A stretch of DNA of 64,000 nucleotides from CAZWBR01 sp964632305 (GCA_964632305.1 CAZWBR010000019.1:6453-70452); one strand, 5' to 3'. Counted from the first letter of the stretch, positions 1 to 8,565 are shown. Numbers and translations: made by a program. The notes: generated from the letters alone by a model not told the origin.

Positions 1-960
1 GCCGTTTGTCATGTTGTGGTTACCGATCCCAACGAGTGGGGAAATTGCAGGGATGCCGGCGAAGGATTGATTGGATCACAGAATAACTGGATCTATTTTG
101 CCAATCCAAAAGATGAATTTAAACTCTACAAAATGAATTTCAGCGGATTGGAACTAAAAAAGCTGAGTGAGGATTCGCCAAGCAAGATACAGGTGATGGG
201 GCGTTGGATATATTTTAATTGTAAAGATGGTGTGGTTCAGATGACCATTGACGGTGGACAACGACGCGTGATTGACAACCGGGCCGAATTACTTCGGGTA
301 CATCACTCGGGAACTCTGTATTGTTCGAGGGAAAACAAAGTGTTTACGCTCAATCTGAATAAACCTAACCAGACAATGGAAGTGGCTTTTGAAGACAAGG
401 ATCCGGTATTCAATATAACGCCCGATCAATACTATATGGTTTATAACAAATATTGGGAAAATTACTCCGGAAATCATGAACTGGGAGGGGCATACCGCTA
501 CAACTGGGCAAGCAAAAAAAAGGAGGAACTTATTCCGGTGAAACACATAATCCGGAAGATTGCGGTCGAGGAGAACAGTACTGTTTTGTATTACTTTCAA
601 GCCGGCAGTAATACCACAAAAGCTCCGGTAACAGCATTTGGCGTTGAATTAACCTCCGGCGGAGGAGATCCGGTTTCAACAGGTATGTACACCACCACCT
701 ATACCAACCATCAACGGAAAGAAATACCCCAGATAAAAGAACATACAACCTGGAGGCTGATTAATGATTGGGTCTACTATAATCATGGAAATGAATGGCG
801 CAGGGTTAAAAGTGAAGGGGTTATGGATCAGGGTGTAGTTAATTTATCAAACGATTATGAACTGTATCCTTATGGCGATTTTCTTTTGGTTTATTCGCCT
901 CGTGATAAAAAGATTTACCGAATGCTGCCCGATGGCAGAGATTTAATGCAAATTTTCTGA
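1..960 (+). CDS. DUF5050-like beta-propeller protein, 5' end cut off by the window
   Basis: The reading frame is open to the first base, so the gene starts upstream of the window; the GTG at 16 is only the first internal start-like codon. The visible part has repeated short blocks of the type 'NWIYFAN...LYKMNFSG', 'RWIYFNCKDG', 'DWVYYNHGNEWRRV' and 'KKIYRMLPDG', spaced about 40-50 residues apart. That pattern is typical of DUF5050/LRP1-like propeller blades. No catalytic motif is visible and any signal peptide would lie outside the window. The role is unknown; an extracytoplasmic binding or sensing protein is an inference. It ends in TGA at 958-960 and is followed by a 130-bp gap. Confidence 0.6.
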   Translation, partial: AVCHVVVTDPNEWGNCRDAGEGLIGSQNNWIYFANPKDEFKLYKMNFSGLELKKLSEDSPSKIQVMGRWIYFNCKDGVVQMTIDGGQRRVIDNRAELLRVHHSGTLYCSRENKVFTLNLNKPNQTMEVAFEDKDPVFNITPDQYYMVYNKYWENYSGNHELGGAYRYNWASKKKEELIPVKHIIRKIAVEENSTVLYYFQAGSNTTKAPVTAFGVELTSGGGDPVSTGMYTTTYTNHQRKEIPQIKEHTTWRLINDWVYYNHGNEWRRVKSEGVMDQGVVNLSNDYELYPYGDFLLVYSPRDKKIYRMLPDGRDLMQIF

Positions 961-1057
961 ATCAGCCACCAACATATAGGGAAGGTTTTCCAATCAGGAA
1001 GGGTGTCAAATTTGAGATGGTTCTCGCAACGTGATTGTATTTCATCGTAGAAGTAGC

Positions 1058-1065
1058 TAACTTTG
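1058..1065 (+). promoter_or_regulatory. Bacteroidota-type -7 element (TAACTTTG) ahead of the toxin/antitoxin pair
   Basis: TAACTTTG fits the TAnnTTTG consensus of the primary sigma factor of Bacteroidota. A TTG about 20 bp upstream (1035-1037) could be the -33 element. It lies 24 bp ahead of the antitoxin start, so a short leader is expected. Sequence match only. Confidence 0.45.
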
Positions 1066-1089
1066 ACAAGGCAGTAAAATGAAGAAACG

Positions 1090-1314
1090 ATGATTACGGT
1101 TAAAATGACAGAGATGGAGTATAAAGCTTATCTTCTTTACCTGAAAAGTATTGAGGTGATGCGGAAAGCAGAAAAAGAGAGTGGCTCCTCTGCATTGGAT
1201 AGATACCTTACTGATCCCGGAAACAGAGAGGATTTGGAGGCCGGTCTACGGGAGGTGCAGGAGGGACAGGTAACCTATGTCGATCCTGAAAAGCTATGGG
1301 AAAATATAAAATAG
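1090..1314 (+). CDS. putative type II antitoxin, 74 aa
   Basis: This is a small acidic protein with a predicted N-terminal strand and helix ('MITVKMTEMEYKAYLLYL') and an acidic C-terminal tail ('EGQVTYVDPEKLWENIK'). Tails of this kind occupy the toxin in YefM/DUF2683-like antitoxins. The key evidence is context: it overlaps by 19 bp the start of a frame that encodes a clear YoeB-type toxin, which is the usual translationally coupled antitoxin-first order. No recognisable HTH is visible, so autoregulation would have to act through the N-terminal part. The exact antitoxin family is uncertain. Confidence 0.6.
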   Translation: MITVKMTEMEYKAYLLYLKSIEVMRKAEKESGSSALDRYLTDPGNREDLEAGLREVQEGQVTYVDPEKLWENIK

Positions 1315-1578
1315 CCATCACCGAACGGGCTAAAGAACATCTCGCAGATTGGAAAAAAATCAGGTCAGTTGATTACTCTAAAGAAAATTGAAAGAATCTT
1401 TATTGAACTTTCGGTGACCCCTTACTCGGGAACAGGCTCACCCGAAAAGTTAAAATATGAGCTAACAGAATGTTGGTCACGTAAAATCGACAAGAAAAAT
1501 CAAATTATTTACCTGGTCAATGATCAAACAGTAACCGTCTTCGTAGTTTCAGCCAAGGGTCATTATAGCGACAAATAA
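1296..1578 (+). pseudogene. YoeB/RelE-family toxin, frame broken at an A7 run
   Basis: The ATG at 1296 overlaps the antitoxin and starts 'MGKYKIAITERAKEHLADWKK', but this frame stops about 25 codons in. The remainder is in the next frame from about 1357: 'IERIFIELSVTPYSGTGSPE', then 'LKYELTECWSRKIDKKNQII' and 'VVSAKGHYSDK'. These are the hallmark blocks of YoeB mRNA interferases (PxxGTGxPE, cWSRxI, GHY). Dropping one A from the A7 run at 1353-1359 joins the halves as 'WKKSGQLITLKK', which fits the family. So the gene is inactivated, slippage-dependent, or carries a homopolymer sequencing error. The C-terminal catalytic His-Tyr is present. Confidence 0.75.
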
Positions 1579-1619
1579 ATACACTGCCAACGGCTCTGGA
1601 TTTAATCTTTCTTACTCTC

Positions 1620-2413
1620 CTACCCCAGCCGTTCCCGGATGCCGGCCATCTCCTTCTTTAGGTTCTCCAGTTTTTGCTCGACGCGCGAAAGCGATGAGGC
1701 CTCCGGTATCTGCGACGAGATATAATGAATAAACTTCCAGATCTCTCTGATCTCGCTTGCCGGGGATCGTAAGGGGCATAGTCGGGGTTGGTCGAGATCA
1801 TCCGCAGACACTGGCGACTCTTCAGCTCGTTCCTGACCTGTTTGAAAACCAGCCCGTCGTTTAGTGTCAGGACCACGTAACGCTCGTCATCTTTCACATC
1901 GTGCCAGTCCTGTACAAATTCACCCGTCACCCACGCCCCATTGGGGATCGGCAGCATCGAATCGCCGTTGATCTGGAACGTCCGGTATTTCCGCTCATGC
2001 GATAAAAAAGGGAGCTGAAAGACCGGCAACTCGGAAATATACTCCGGATCGGCATAGCCGTTCAGATAACCCGCTTTCGCCTTCTCCGACACCAGCTCAA
2101 TATTATCGCGGTTCTGCCGGTCGACCGTGGTGGCCAGCACACGGAGCTGACTTCCCTTGATCAGTACATCCTGCCCGTGCTCCAGTTGGTAGAGCTGGCT
2201 CTCGCGCAACTGTCCCAGATCAACCCGTAGCAGGGTATCGACCGCCACCTGGAAATAGTCCGACAGGGCCAGCAGTCCCGGGATGGTGGGCCATGAAATT
2301 CCGTTCTCATAGTTGTTCAGTGTCGACCGCTTCAGTCCCAGGGCCGTAGCGATCTCGTCCTGGGTGCGACTGCGCCGTTTACGCAAAAATTTGAGGTTCG
2401 AAGCGAAATACAT
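1620..2413 (-). pseudogene. LexA-like repressor (XRE HTH + S24 peptidase), apparently frameshifted near its C-terminus
   Basis: The N-terminal 60 residues are an XRE helix-turn-helix ('TQDEIATALGLKRSTLNNYE'). The C-terminal S24 peptidase keeps the Ser of 'INGDSMLPI' and the Lys of 'LVFKQV', with a possible Ala-Gly self-cleavage site in 'KAKAGYLNGY'. After 'STNPDYAPYDPRQA' the long frame runs into low-complexity Arg/Ser residues. A second frame supplies a sensible ending, 'ASEIREIWKFIHYISSQIPE' followed by a coiled-coil tail to 1620. One extra C in the C4 run near 1755 would restore a single protein of about 264 aa. It is divergent from dinB and is the likely SOS-type repressor of the polymerase genes. 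Sequencing error and real mutation cannot be told apart here. Confidence 0.75.
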
Positions 2414-2431
2414 CTTGCTTTTTTGCTAAAA

Positions 2432-2488
2432 AATGATTATAATGTAATCCGAATAATGATTATATAATAATCAAATTTACGGATTATT
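2432..2488. promoter_or_regulatory. putative operator region between the LexA-like repressor and dinB
   Basis: The divergent gap carries a perfect direct repeat, AATGATTATA at 2432-2441 and 2455-2464 (23 bp apart), and an inverted pair TAATCC (2445-2450) / GGATTA (2481-2486). Repeats in the shared promoter of an S24 repressor and its presumed target are what an operator would look like. Binding is inferred. Confidence 0.45.
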
Positions 2489-2581
2489 CCTTAAATAGCA
2501 ATACTGGAAGCGCATGATTTTACGAAAAAAATCAATTCGGGTCCTGAAGAAGGAGCATTAAACAGGGGAAAGGACAAAACG

Positions 2582-3766
2582 ATGAACTTACAGAACCGCA
2601 CCATAGTACACCTCGATCTCGACACCTTTTTCGTGTCGGTCGAGCGGCTGATGGACCCCGGGCTGGCGGGGCAGCCGGTGATCATCGGTGGTCTCTCCGA
2701 CCGGGGCGTCGTGGCCAGTTGCAGCTACGAAGCCCGCAAGTTTGGCGTCCACTCGGCCATGCCGATGCGGATGGCGCTGAACCTTTGCCGCGACGCGAAA
2801 ATCATCCGGGGCGATATGGACCTCTACACCAAATACTCCCGGCTGGTGACCGATGTGATAGCCGACCAGGCGCCGGTGTACGAGAAAGCCTCCATCGACG
2901 AGCATTACATCGACATCTCGGGAATGGATCGTTTCTTCGGTTCCTACCAGTGGAGCCACGAACTGCGCGACCGCATCATCCGCGAAACGGGGCTGCCCAT
3001 CTCGTTCGGGCTCTCGGTCAATAAAACAGTCTCGAAGATCGCCACCGGCGAGGCCAAACCCAACGGCGAAAAGGAGGTGCCTGGCGATCTGGTGCAGCCC
3101 TTTCTGAACCCGTTGTCGATCCGCAAGATCCCGATGATCGGCGATAAGACCTACCAGTTGCTCCGCTCGATGGGTGTCTCCACCATCCAAACCCTTAGCG
3201 CCATTCCGCCCGAGATGATGGAGAATGTGCTGGGCAAGTCGGGTATTGAGATCTGGCGGCGTGCCAACGGCATCGATTTCAGCCCAGTAATCCCCTACTC
3301 CGAGGAAAAGTCAATCAGCACCGAGCGCACCTTCGAGACCGACACCATCGATGTACAGATGCTCGAGCGGCTCCTCACCGCGATGGTCGAAAAGCTGGCC
3401 TTCAAGATGCGGAAAAACCAGAAGCTGGCCTCGGTAGTCACCGTCAAGATTCGTTACGCCAACTACGACACCCATACCCTGCAAAAAAAGATCGCCTATA
3501 CCTCGTTCGACCATGTGTTGATGGATACGGCCCGCGAACTGTTTCGCAGGCTCTACGAACGACGTATGCTGATCCGCCTGATCGGCGTCAAACTGGGAGG
3601 ACTGATCAGCGGGGCTCAACAGCTCGACCTGTTCGACAATAACGAGAAGATGGTTAAGCTCTACCTCTCGATGGATAAGATCAGGCTCCGCTTCGGCTCC
3701 GGATCGGTCCGCCGTGCCTCCGGCTTCGAAAACCGCCCCCTCCCGATCCGTAACCCTCAAGCCTGA
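2582..3766 (+). CDS. dinB: Y-family DNA polymerase (DinB/Pol IV type)
   Basis: Translesion polymerase of 394 aa. The N-terminal 'IVHLDLDTFFVSVE' and 'ASIDEHYID' carry the catalytic acidic residues of the palm (family consensus SIDEAYLD, here with His for Ala). The helix-hairpin-helix and little-finger regions follow ('IPMIGDKTYQLLRSMGVSTI'). The motif QLDLF at about residues 347-351 is a consensus beta-clamp-binding site, so replisome access looks intact. The gene is GC-rich compared with the host backbone. It is followed after 44 bp by a DnaE2-like polymerase and is divergent from a LexA-like repressor, which together suggest a damage-inducible mutagenesis cassette comparable to imuB-dnaE2. 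Confidence 0.93.
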   Translation: MNLQNRTIVHLDLDTFFVSVERLMDPGLAGQPVIIGGLSDRGVVASCSYEARKFGVHSAMPMRMALNLCRDAKIIRGDMDLYTKYSRLVTDVIADQAPVYEKASIDEHYIDISGMDRFFGSYQWSHELRDRIIRETGLPISFGLSVNKTVSKIATGEAKPNGEKEVPGDLVQPFLNPLSIRKIPMIGDKTYQLLRSMGVSTIQTLSAIPPEMMENVLGKSGIEIWRRANGIDFSPVIPYSEEKSISTERTFETDTIDVQMLERLLTAMVEKLAFKMRKNQKLASVVTVKIRYANYDTHTLQKKIAYTSFDHVLMDTARELFRRLYERRMLIRLIGVKLGGLISGAQQLDLFDNNEKMVKLYLSMDKIRLRFGSGSVRRASGFENRPLPIRNPQA

Positions 3767-3777
3767 TTGACACATCG

Positions 3778-3810
3778 TCAATCGTAAATAGTCAATAGTC
3801 AATCATCAAG
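3778..3810 (+). repeat. 7-bp tandem array (TCAATAG-like) directly before dnaE2
   Basis: Four heptads (TCAATCG, TAAATAG, TCAATAG, TCAATCA) and a partial fifth fill the dinB-dnaE2 gap and touch the ATG at 3811. The same heptad family, in the same plus-strand orientation, abuts the start of the tail-tip gene at 63887-63942. Confidence 0.85.
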
Positions 3811-6750
3811 ATGTTCATCAACGCCCACTCCTATTACAGCCTCCGCTACGGAACCCTCAGCATCGACGACCTGCTCGGCATCGCCCTCGCCAATGGTGTG
3901 GAAACCCTGGCCCTGACCGATATCAACACCACGATGGGTATTCCTGAATTCATCAAAAAAGCCACGGAGAAAGGGATCAAACCGTTGGCCGGATGCGAGT
4001 TCCGCAATGGTGACCGGCTGCTTTACCTGGCGCTGGCCCGCGACCGTGAAGGGCTGAAAGAGATCAATGATTGGCTCACCCGGCATAACCTCGAAAAAAA
4101 AGAGTTTCCCGAAACGGCTCCCGACTTCAGCCAGGTTTTCGTCGTTTATCCTTTCGGGAAGAAGCTGAATACAGAACTATCGGACAACGAACGGATTGGC
4201 ATTCGCCCCGACGAAGTAAATAAACTGCTCACCTCTCCCTGGCGCGATAAGCTGCATCGACTGGTGGCGCTGCAACCGGTCACCTTCCGCGATGACCGCG
4301 ACTGGTTCCTGCACAAAAGCCTTCGGGCCATCGATCACAACACACTAATCAGTAAGCTGGAAGCCGATCAATTCTCTCCTCCCGCCGAACAGTTGCTCCC
4401 GCGGGAGCAACTCCGGCAACTCTTCGACCGTTACCCCGAAATCGCGGAAAACACCCGGCAGTTGCTTCAGTCCTGTTCCATCTCAATGGATTTTAAATCC
4501 GTTAAAAACAAAAAAGTATTCACCCAATCGGCCTACGACGATAAACTGTTGCTGGAAAAGCTGGCGCTCGACGGGATGATCTACCGCTACGGGCCCAATA
4601 ACCCGGAGGCTTTGCGGCGCATCCGCCACGAGTTGGAGATTATCCACAACATGGGATTCTCTTCCTATTTCCTCATTGCCTGGGATATTATCCGTTACAG
4701 CCTGTCGCGCGGTTTCTACCACGTCGGGAGGGGCAGCGGGGCCAACAGCATCGTCGCTTACTGCCTGAAAATAACCGATGTCGACCCCATTCAACTCAAC
4801 CTCTATTTCGAACGGTTTCTCAATCCCCGCCGCACCAGTCCTCCCGATTTCGATATCGACTATTCGTGGCGCGACCGCGAAGAGGTCCAGGACTACATCT
4901 TCAAACGGTATGGCCGCGAACACACCGCGCTGCTGGGGGCTACTTCCACCTTCCGCGACCGTTCCATCTACCGCGAGCTGGGCAAAGTCTTCGGTCTGCC
5001 AAAGAACGAGATCGACCTGCTGGTCAATTCGCCCGACGACGACCTGGTGAAAAACGATATCACCGCCCTGATCTGCTCGATGGCCAAACAGGTGACCGAT
5101 TTTCCCAACCTGCGCAGCATCCACGCCGGAGGCATCCTGATCTCGGAAGAGCCGATCACCTACTATACCGCCCTCGATCTTCCCCCGAAAGGGTTCCCCA
5201 CCACGCAATGGGACATGTATATGGCCGAAGAGCTGGGATTCGAAAAGCTCGATATCCTGAGCCAGCGGGGTATCGGCCACATCAAAGAGGCGGTCGATAT
5301 CGTCCGCGCCAATTGCGGCGAAGTGATCGATATCCATCGCGTCGACCTGTTCTTTCAGGACGAACAGGTGAAGCATCAGCTCCGCACCGGAGAGACCAAC
5401 GGCTGTTTCTACATCGAGAGCCCGGCCATGCGGGGACTGCTGAAAAAGCTGCATTGCGACAACTACCTTACTTTGGTGGCGGCCAGCTCCATCATCCGCC
5501 CCGGCGTAGCCAAATCGGGCATGATGCGCGAATATATCCAGCGGTTCCACCACCCCGACCGGATCAAGTACCTCCACCCGGTGATGAAGGAACAGTTGGA
5601 AGAAACCTACGGCGTGATGGTTTACCAGGAGGATGTGATCAAGGTGGCCCACCATTTTGCCGGGCTCGATCTGGCCGAAGCCGATGTGCTGCGCCGGGCC
5701 ATGAGCGGTAAATTCCGCTCCAAAGCCGAGTTTCAGCGTATCGAAGAGAAATATTTCAGCAATTGCCGCGAGAAAGGTTATCCCGACGAGATCAGCCGCG
5801 AAGTATGGCGACAGATCGAATCGTTCGCCGGATACTCCTTCTCGAAAGCCCATTCGGCTTCCTATGCCGTCGAAAGCTTCCAGAGCCTCTACCTGAAGGC
5901 CCACTACCCGCGCGAATTCATGGTGGCCGTGATCAATAACTTCGGCGGCTTCTACCGTTCGTGGGTCTATTTCAACGAAGCCAAACGTTGCGGGGCGGAG
6001 ATCGAACTGCCCTGCGTCAACTACAGCCTGAATGAAACCCGGATTATCGGTTCTAAAATCTATACAGGCTTTATTCACGTGCAAAACTTCGAGCAAAACA
6101 TCACCAACCAGATAATTACTGAACGCGATCATAACGGCCCCTTCCGTTCGCTGCCCGATTTTGTCGATCGTGTACCCGTCACCAAAGAGCAACTGACCAT
6201 CCTGATCCGGCTGGGCGCCTTCCGCTTCTGCGGGAAAAGTAAAGCCCAACTGCTTTGGGAAGCTTACTCGCTACTCATCAAGCCGGTGGCAACAATCCGA
6301 AGCAACGCCATCTTCGAGCCCGAGGCGAAGGAATACCGGCTGCCCCAGCTCGAAAATTCGGTACTGGGCGATGCCTACGACGAGATTGAGCTGTTAGGTT
6401 TCCCCGTCACCATCAGCCCTTTCGAGATGCTGGAAACCAGCTTCAGGGGCGAAGTTTTTGCCAAAGAGATGATGGCCAACGTGGGCCGGACCGTGCGGAT
6501 GCTGGGGCGTCTGGTCACCATTAAATATGTCCCGACCGTTCGCAAAGAGATCATGCATTTCGGCACCTTCATCGATATTCACGGCGAATTTTTCGATACC
6601 GTACATTTTCCCCCTTCGCTAAAGAACTACCCCTTCCGCGGCGACGGCATTTATCTGCTTTTGGGGAAAATTGTCGAGGAGTTTGGCTTTCCTTCGCTCG
6701 AAGTGGTAAAAATGGCCAAAATGTCCTTCAAACCCAATCCCAAAGCGTGA
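3811..6750 (+). CDS. dnaE2: DnaE2/ImuC-like DNA polymerase III alpha subunit, 979 aa
   Basis: A C-family polymerase clearly shorter than replicative DnaE (about 1,160 aa), as expected for error-prone DnaE2. Visible blocks are an N-terminal PHP domain, 'GRGSGANSIVAYCLKITDVD', the palm motif 'PPDFDIDYSW' with both catalytic aspartates, 'GYSFSKAHSASYAVESFQS' in the helix-hairpin-helix approach, and a C-terminal OB-fold region ('VRMLGRLVTIKYVPT'). The PHP domain looks degenerate: the first His of the HxH motif is Asn ('INAHSYYS') and the usual TDH is 'LTDINTTMG', so PHP metal binding and proofreading are probably lost. It is likely co-transcribed with dinB. Confidence 0.88.
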   Translation: MFINAHSYYSLRYGTLSIDDLLGIALANGVETLALTDINTTMGIPEFIKKATEKGIKPLAGCEFRNGDRLLYLALARDREGLKEINDWLTRHNLEKKEFPETAPDFSQVFVVYPFGKKLNTELSDNERIGIRPDEVNKLLTSPWRDKLHRLVALQPVTFRDDRDWFLHKSLRAIDHNTLISKLEADQFSPPAEQLLPREQLRQLFDRYPEIAENTRQLLQSCSISMDFKSVKNKKVFTQSAYDDKLLLEKLALDGMIYRYGPNNPEALRRIRHELEIIHNMGFSSYFLIAWDIIRYSLSRGFYHVGRGSGANSIVAYCLKITDVDPIQLNLYFERFLNPRRTSPPDFDIDYSWRDREEVQDYIFKRYGREHTALLGATSTFRDRSIYRELGKVFGLPKNEIDLLVNSPDDDLVKNDITALICSMAKQVTDFPNLRSIHAGGILISEEPITYYTALDLPPKGFPTTQWDMYMAEELGFEKLDILSQRGIGHIKEAVDIVRANCGEVIDIHRVDLFFQDEQVKHQLRTGETNGCFYIESPAMRGLLKKLHCDNYLTLVAASSIIRPGVAKSGMMREYIQRFHHPDRIKYLHPVMKEQLEETYGVMVYQEDVIKVAHHFAGLDLAEADVLRRAMSGKFRSKAEFQRIEEKYFSNCREKGYPDEISREVWRQIESFAGYSFSKAHSASYAVESFQSLYLKAHYPREFMVAVINNFGGFYRSWVYFNEAKRCGAEIELPCVNYSLNETRIIGSKIYTGFIHVQNFEQNITNQIITERDHNGPFRSLPDFVDRVPVTKEQLTILIRLGAFRFCGKSKAQLLWEAYSLLIKPVATIRSNAIFEPEAKEYRLPQLENSVLGDAYDEIELLGFPVTISPFEMLETSFRGEVFAKEMMANVGRTVRMLGRLVTIKYVPTVRKEIMHFGTFIDIHGEFFDTVHFPPSLKNYPFRGDGIYLLLGKIVEEFGFPSLEVVKMAKMSFKPNPKA

Positions 6751-6819
6751 GTAAACATATGACCGGAGCAATTCTCCCCTATTGAATCCCTGACGGTTCA
6801 AACAGGGGGCAAACCCGGG

Positions 6820-6926
6820 GTATCTGTACTGTTTCTGTACAGTTTCTGTATAGTTTCTGTATTATAGGGTACAGATACTACACAGAAATCACCTTGAAAA
6901 TAAGCTTAAAGTCCGGTGATGGTCCG
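6820..6926. repeat. 11-bp-unit intergenic element A, with a shared flanking motif
   Basis: Four consecutive 11-mers at 6820, 6831, 6842 and 6853 (GTTTCTGTACA-like) are followed by a 5-bp spacer and two opposed units at 6869 and 6880 (GTACAGATACT, ACACAGAAATC). The 11-bp register is exact and the right arm is partly decayed. About 20 bp downstream, AAGTCCGGTGATGGTCCG (6909-6926) resembles the sequence that follows element B (15421-15439). The gap from 6751 to 7085 otherwise holds only the hairpin at 7067 and no gene that I can see. Confidence 0.8.
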
Positions 6927-7066
6927 TTTCTGAAGAGGCGAAGAGAAAGATTTAACCGAAAGTAAAATTCCAGTACCAGGAAGAGGAAATGGTACAAGAC
7001 AATCCGACGATCACGGCACATTGAGAGAGGAGAACTTAAGTAGCCGAAGGATAGTCCCCAGGCCAG

Positions 7067-7091
7067 GAGAACCGGAATCGGTTCTCTACTT
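7067..7091 (+). terminator. hairpin with T-run at the end of the dnaE2-side gap
   Basis: GAGAACCG and CGGTTCTC form a perfect 8-bp stem with a GAAT loop, followed by TACTTTTT on the plus strand. It could end the dinB-dnaE2 transcript or a transcript from the element A region. It overlaps the stop codon of the minus-strand gene at 7086. Confidence 0.55.
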
Positions 7092-7346
7092 TTTAGAGAT
7101 GGTACGAAAGAGCAGATAAAGGGCCAGAAAGGCGGTCAGAAGGGTAAAGAGCAAGGTAAAAACGGGGAATTTCAATTGGAGCACCTTGTCGAGCCTGGCT
7201 CCACCAATCACCCCGAGCAGGACCATGACCACCATCTGAAGAATCAGATTGAAATACAACAGGTAAGTCTTATAAAAGGACAATCTGCCCGAATGGTCAT
7301 CGGGTTTCTTTTTTATCATCGGGGGTAGTAAGTGGGCAAATAACAA
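7086..7346 (-). CDS. AtpZ/AtpI-family small membrane protein
   Basis: A protein of 86 aa, or 77 aa if the internal Met of 'MIKKKPDD' is used. It has two hydrophobic segments: 'LLYFNLILQMVVMVLLGVIG' and a second ending 'FLALYLLFRTISKK'. The motif 'GGARLDKVL' after the first helix, followed by 'FPVFTLL', matches the G-x-x-LD-x-x-L...P pattern of AtpZ/AtpI proteins, which assist assembly or ion supply of the F1Fo ATPase. No ATP synthase genes are in the window, so context does not confirm it. Confidence 0.55.
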   Translation of the reverse strand: MLFAHLLPPMIKKKPDDHSGRLSFYKTYLLYFNLILQMVVMVLLGVIGGARLDKVLQLKFPVFTLLFTLLTAFLALYLLFRTISKK

Positions 7347-7370
7347 AAATATGATCTATCCGAAGTAGAA

Positions 7371-8063
7371 TCAAATAATTTGTTTCATCTCAGCCGTTTT
7401 GAATATCAGATCACAAATCTCATCAATACTCATATTCATACAATTAAAGACCAGATGATAATTGACCTGATCCTCCTCATTTCCTTTAAAATAATCCCGG
7501 AACCTGGCTCTTTGCTCATCGATTTTAAGCACATAATTTTTGGCATCGTCGAAGGAAATATTTCTCCTGCGACTGATAATCACGGTCTTCCAACTTAATG
7601 GGGCAACGAGTTTGATGTGCAGGGCTTTGGAGATATCCCCGGCAATGGACGCGCTTCCGCGCCCAACGATTACGGCATTTCCTTCAACGGCAATATTGCG
7701 GATCACATCGTGAATGACCTTTCGAACCTTATTGTTATTGATGTAATATTTTTCGGTAAAAGAGGCTACTATTTCCTGAATCAGGCTGTAATCGTCCGAA
7801 GCCATCAGCTCTTTCACCTTTTCCGGGTGAATCTTCAGTTCCTGTGAGGCGAGGTTAAGAATCTCCTTGTTAACCCACCTCCATTCATAATTTTTACCTG
7901 ACTCTTTGAGCTTTTTATTGATCCTGTCGGTCAACATTTGGGCGATCAGACTGCCATGGCAGCCACATTCTCTGGAGATTGTGATTACAGGCCCTGGTTC
8001 AGCATGTTTTGAAACCGGCCTCTCCAGTCTCTCATTCATGTATTTAAGCAGAAGGTTATTCAT
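7371..8063 (-). CDS. cytidylate-kinase-like family protein
   Basis: A 230-aa protein with an N-terminal nucleotide-binding segment 'GPVITISRECGCHGSLIAQM', the variant P-loop of the cytidylate kinase-like (AAK6) family. Further blocks are 'NAVIVGRGSASIAGD' and 'KALHIKLVAPLSWKTVII', followed by the Arg-rich lid region 'ISRRRNISFDDAKNYV'. Family members resemble Cmk but are separate from the essential CMP kinase, and their substrate is unknown. The gene is monocistronic, 130 bp from a divergent cupin gene. It shows no truncation. Confidence 0.75.
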   Translation of the reverse strand: MNNLLLKYMNERLERPVSKHAEPGPVITISRECGCHGSLIAQMLTDRINKKLKESGKNYEWRWVNKEILNLASQELKIHPEKVKELMASDDYSLIQEIVASFTEKYYINNNKVRKVIHDVIRNIAVEGNAVIVGRGSASIAGDISKALHIKLVAPLSWKTVIISRRRNISFDDAKNYVLKIDEQRARFRDYFKGNEEDQVNYHLVFNCMNMSIDEICDLIFKTAEMKQII

Positions 8064-8191
8064 AACAATTAAAGATAACTGTTAATACTGTATTAAAGTT
8101 AAGCAAAATATCATAAATCTATTGAATTATTCAAATTAATTTGTTGATTTATGTAATTTAATTGAGAATTTTCATTTTAAAAAATTGAGTT

Positions 8192-8530
8192 ATGGCAGTA
8201 TTCAAATTTGGAGAAATGCCTTCTGAAATTGTAAAGGAAGGGGTCAGTCGAAAGATTGTCCATCTTGACAGATTAATGACCGTATTAATAGAATTCACGA
8301 ATGGACCATGGGAGAGTGCCGATCCGTTTCATTCTCATCCGCATGAACAGACCAGCTACATCGCTGAAGGAGAGATACTATTCTATTGTGAAGGGGAAGC
8401 GGAGGAGCATCTGGTTGCCGGGGATATGTTTTATGTTCCTTCCGGGAAAAAACACACCATCAAGGTTTTAACCCGAAAGGCTCGTCTGATCGATAATTTT
8501 TCGCCGATCAGGGAAGACTTTTTGAAATAA
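8192..8530 (+). CDS. cupin-domain protein, 112 aa
   Basis: A single-domain beta-barrel cupin. Motif 1 is 'HSHPHEQTSYIAEGEILFYC' (His, His, Glu metal ligands) and motif 2 is 'GDMFYVPSGKKHTIKV' (last His). Metal binding is therefore plausible but the substrate is unknown. It is divergent from the cytidylate-kinase-like gene and followed by a strong terminator at 8533. A second, different cupin lies at 33007. Confidence 0.8.
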   Translation: MAVFKFGEMPSEIVKEGVSRKIVHLDRLMTVLIEFTNGPWESADPFHSHPHEQTSYIAEGEILFYCEGEAEEHLVAGDMFYVPSGKKHTIKVLTRKARLIDNFSPIREDFLK

Positions 8531-8532
8531 AA

Positions 8533-8565
8533 AAGAAGCCACAGGTTTTAACCATGTGGCTTCTT
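8533..8565 (+). terminator. terminator after the cupin gene
   Basis: AAGAAGCCACA and TGTGGCTTCTT form a perfect 11-bp stem around an 11-nt loop, just after the stop codon of the cupin gene. Confidence 0.75.

Noticed and set aside
3778..3810. CRISPR array
   Set aside because: The units are 7 bp with no spacers, and no cas gene is present; it is a simple tandem repeat. The 11-bp elements are likewise without spacers.
4483..6249. 588-aa open frame antisense to dnaE2
   Set aside because: It is a shadow of the GC-rich polymerase gene; composition is unlike a protein with domains and the sense frame has clear polymerase motifs.
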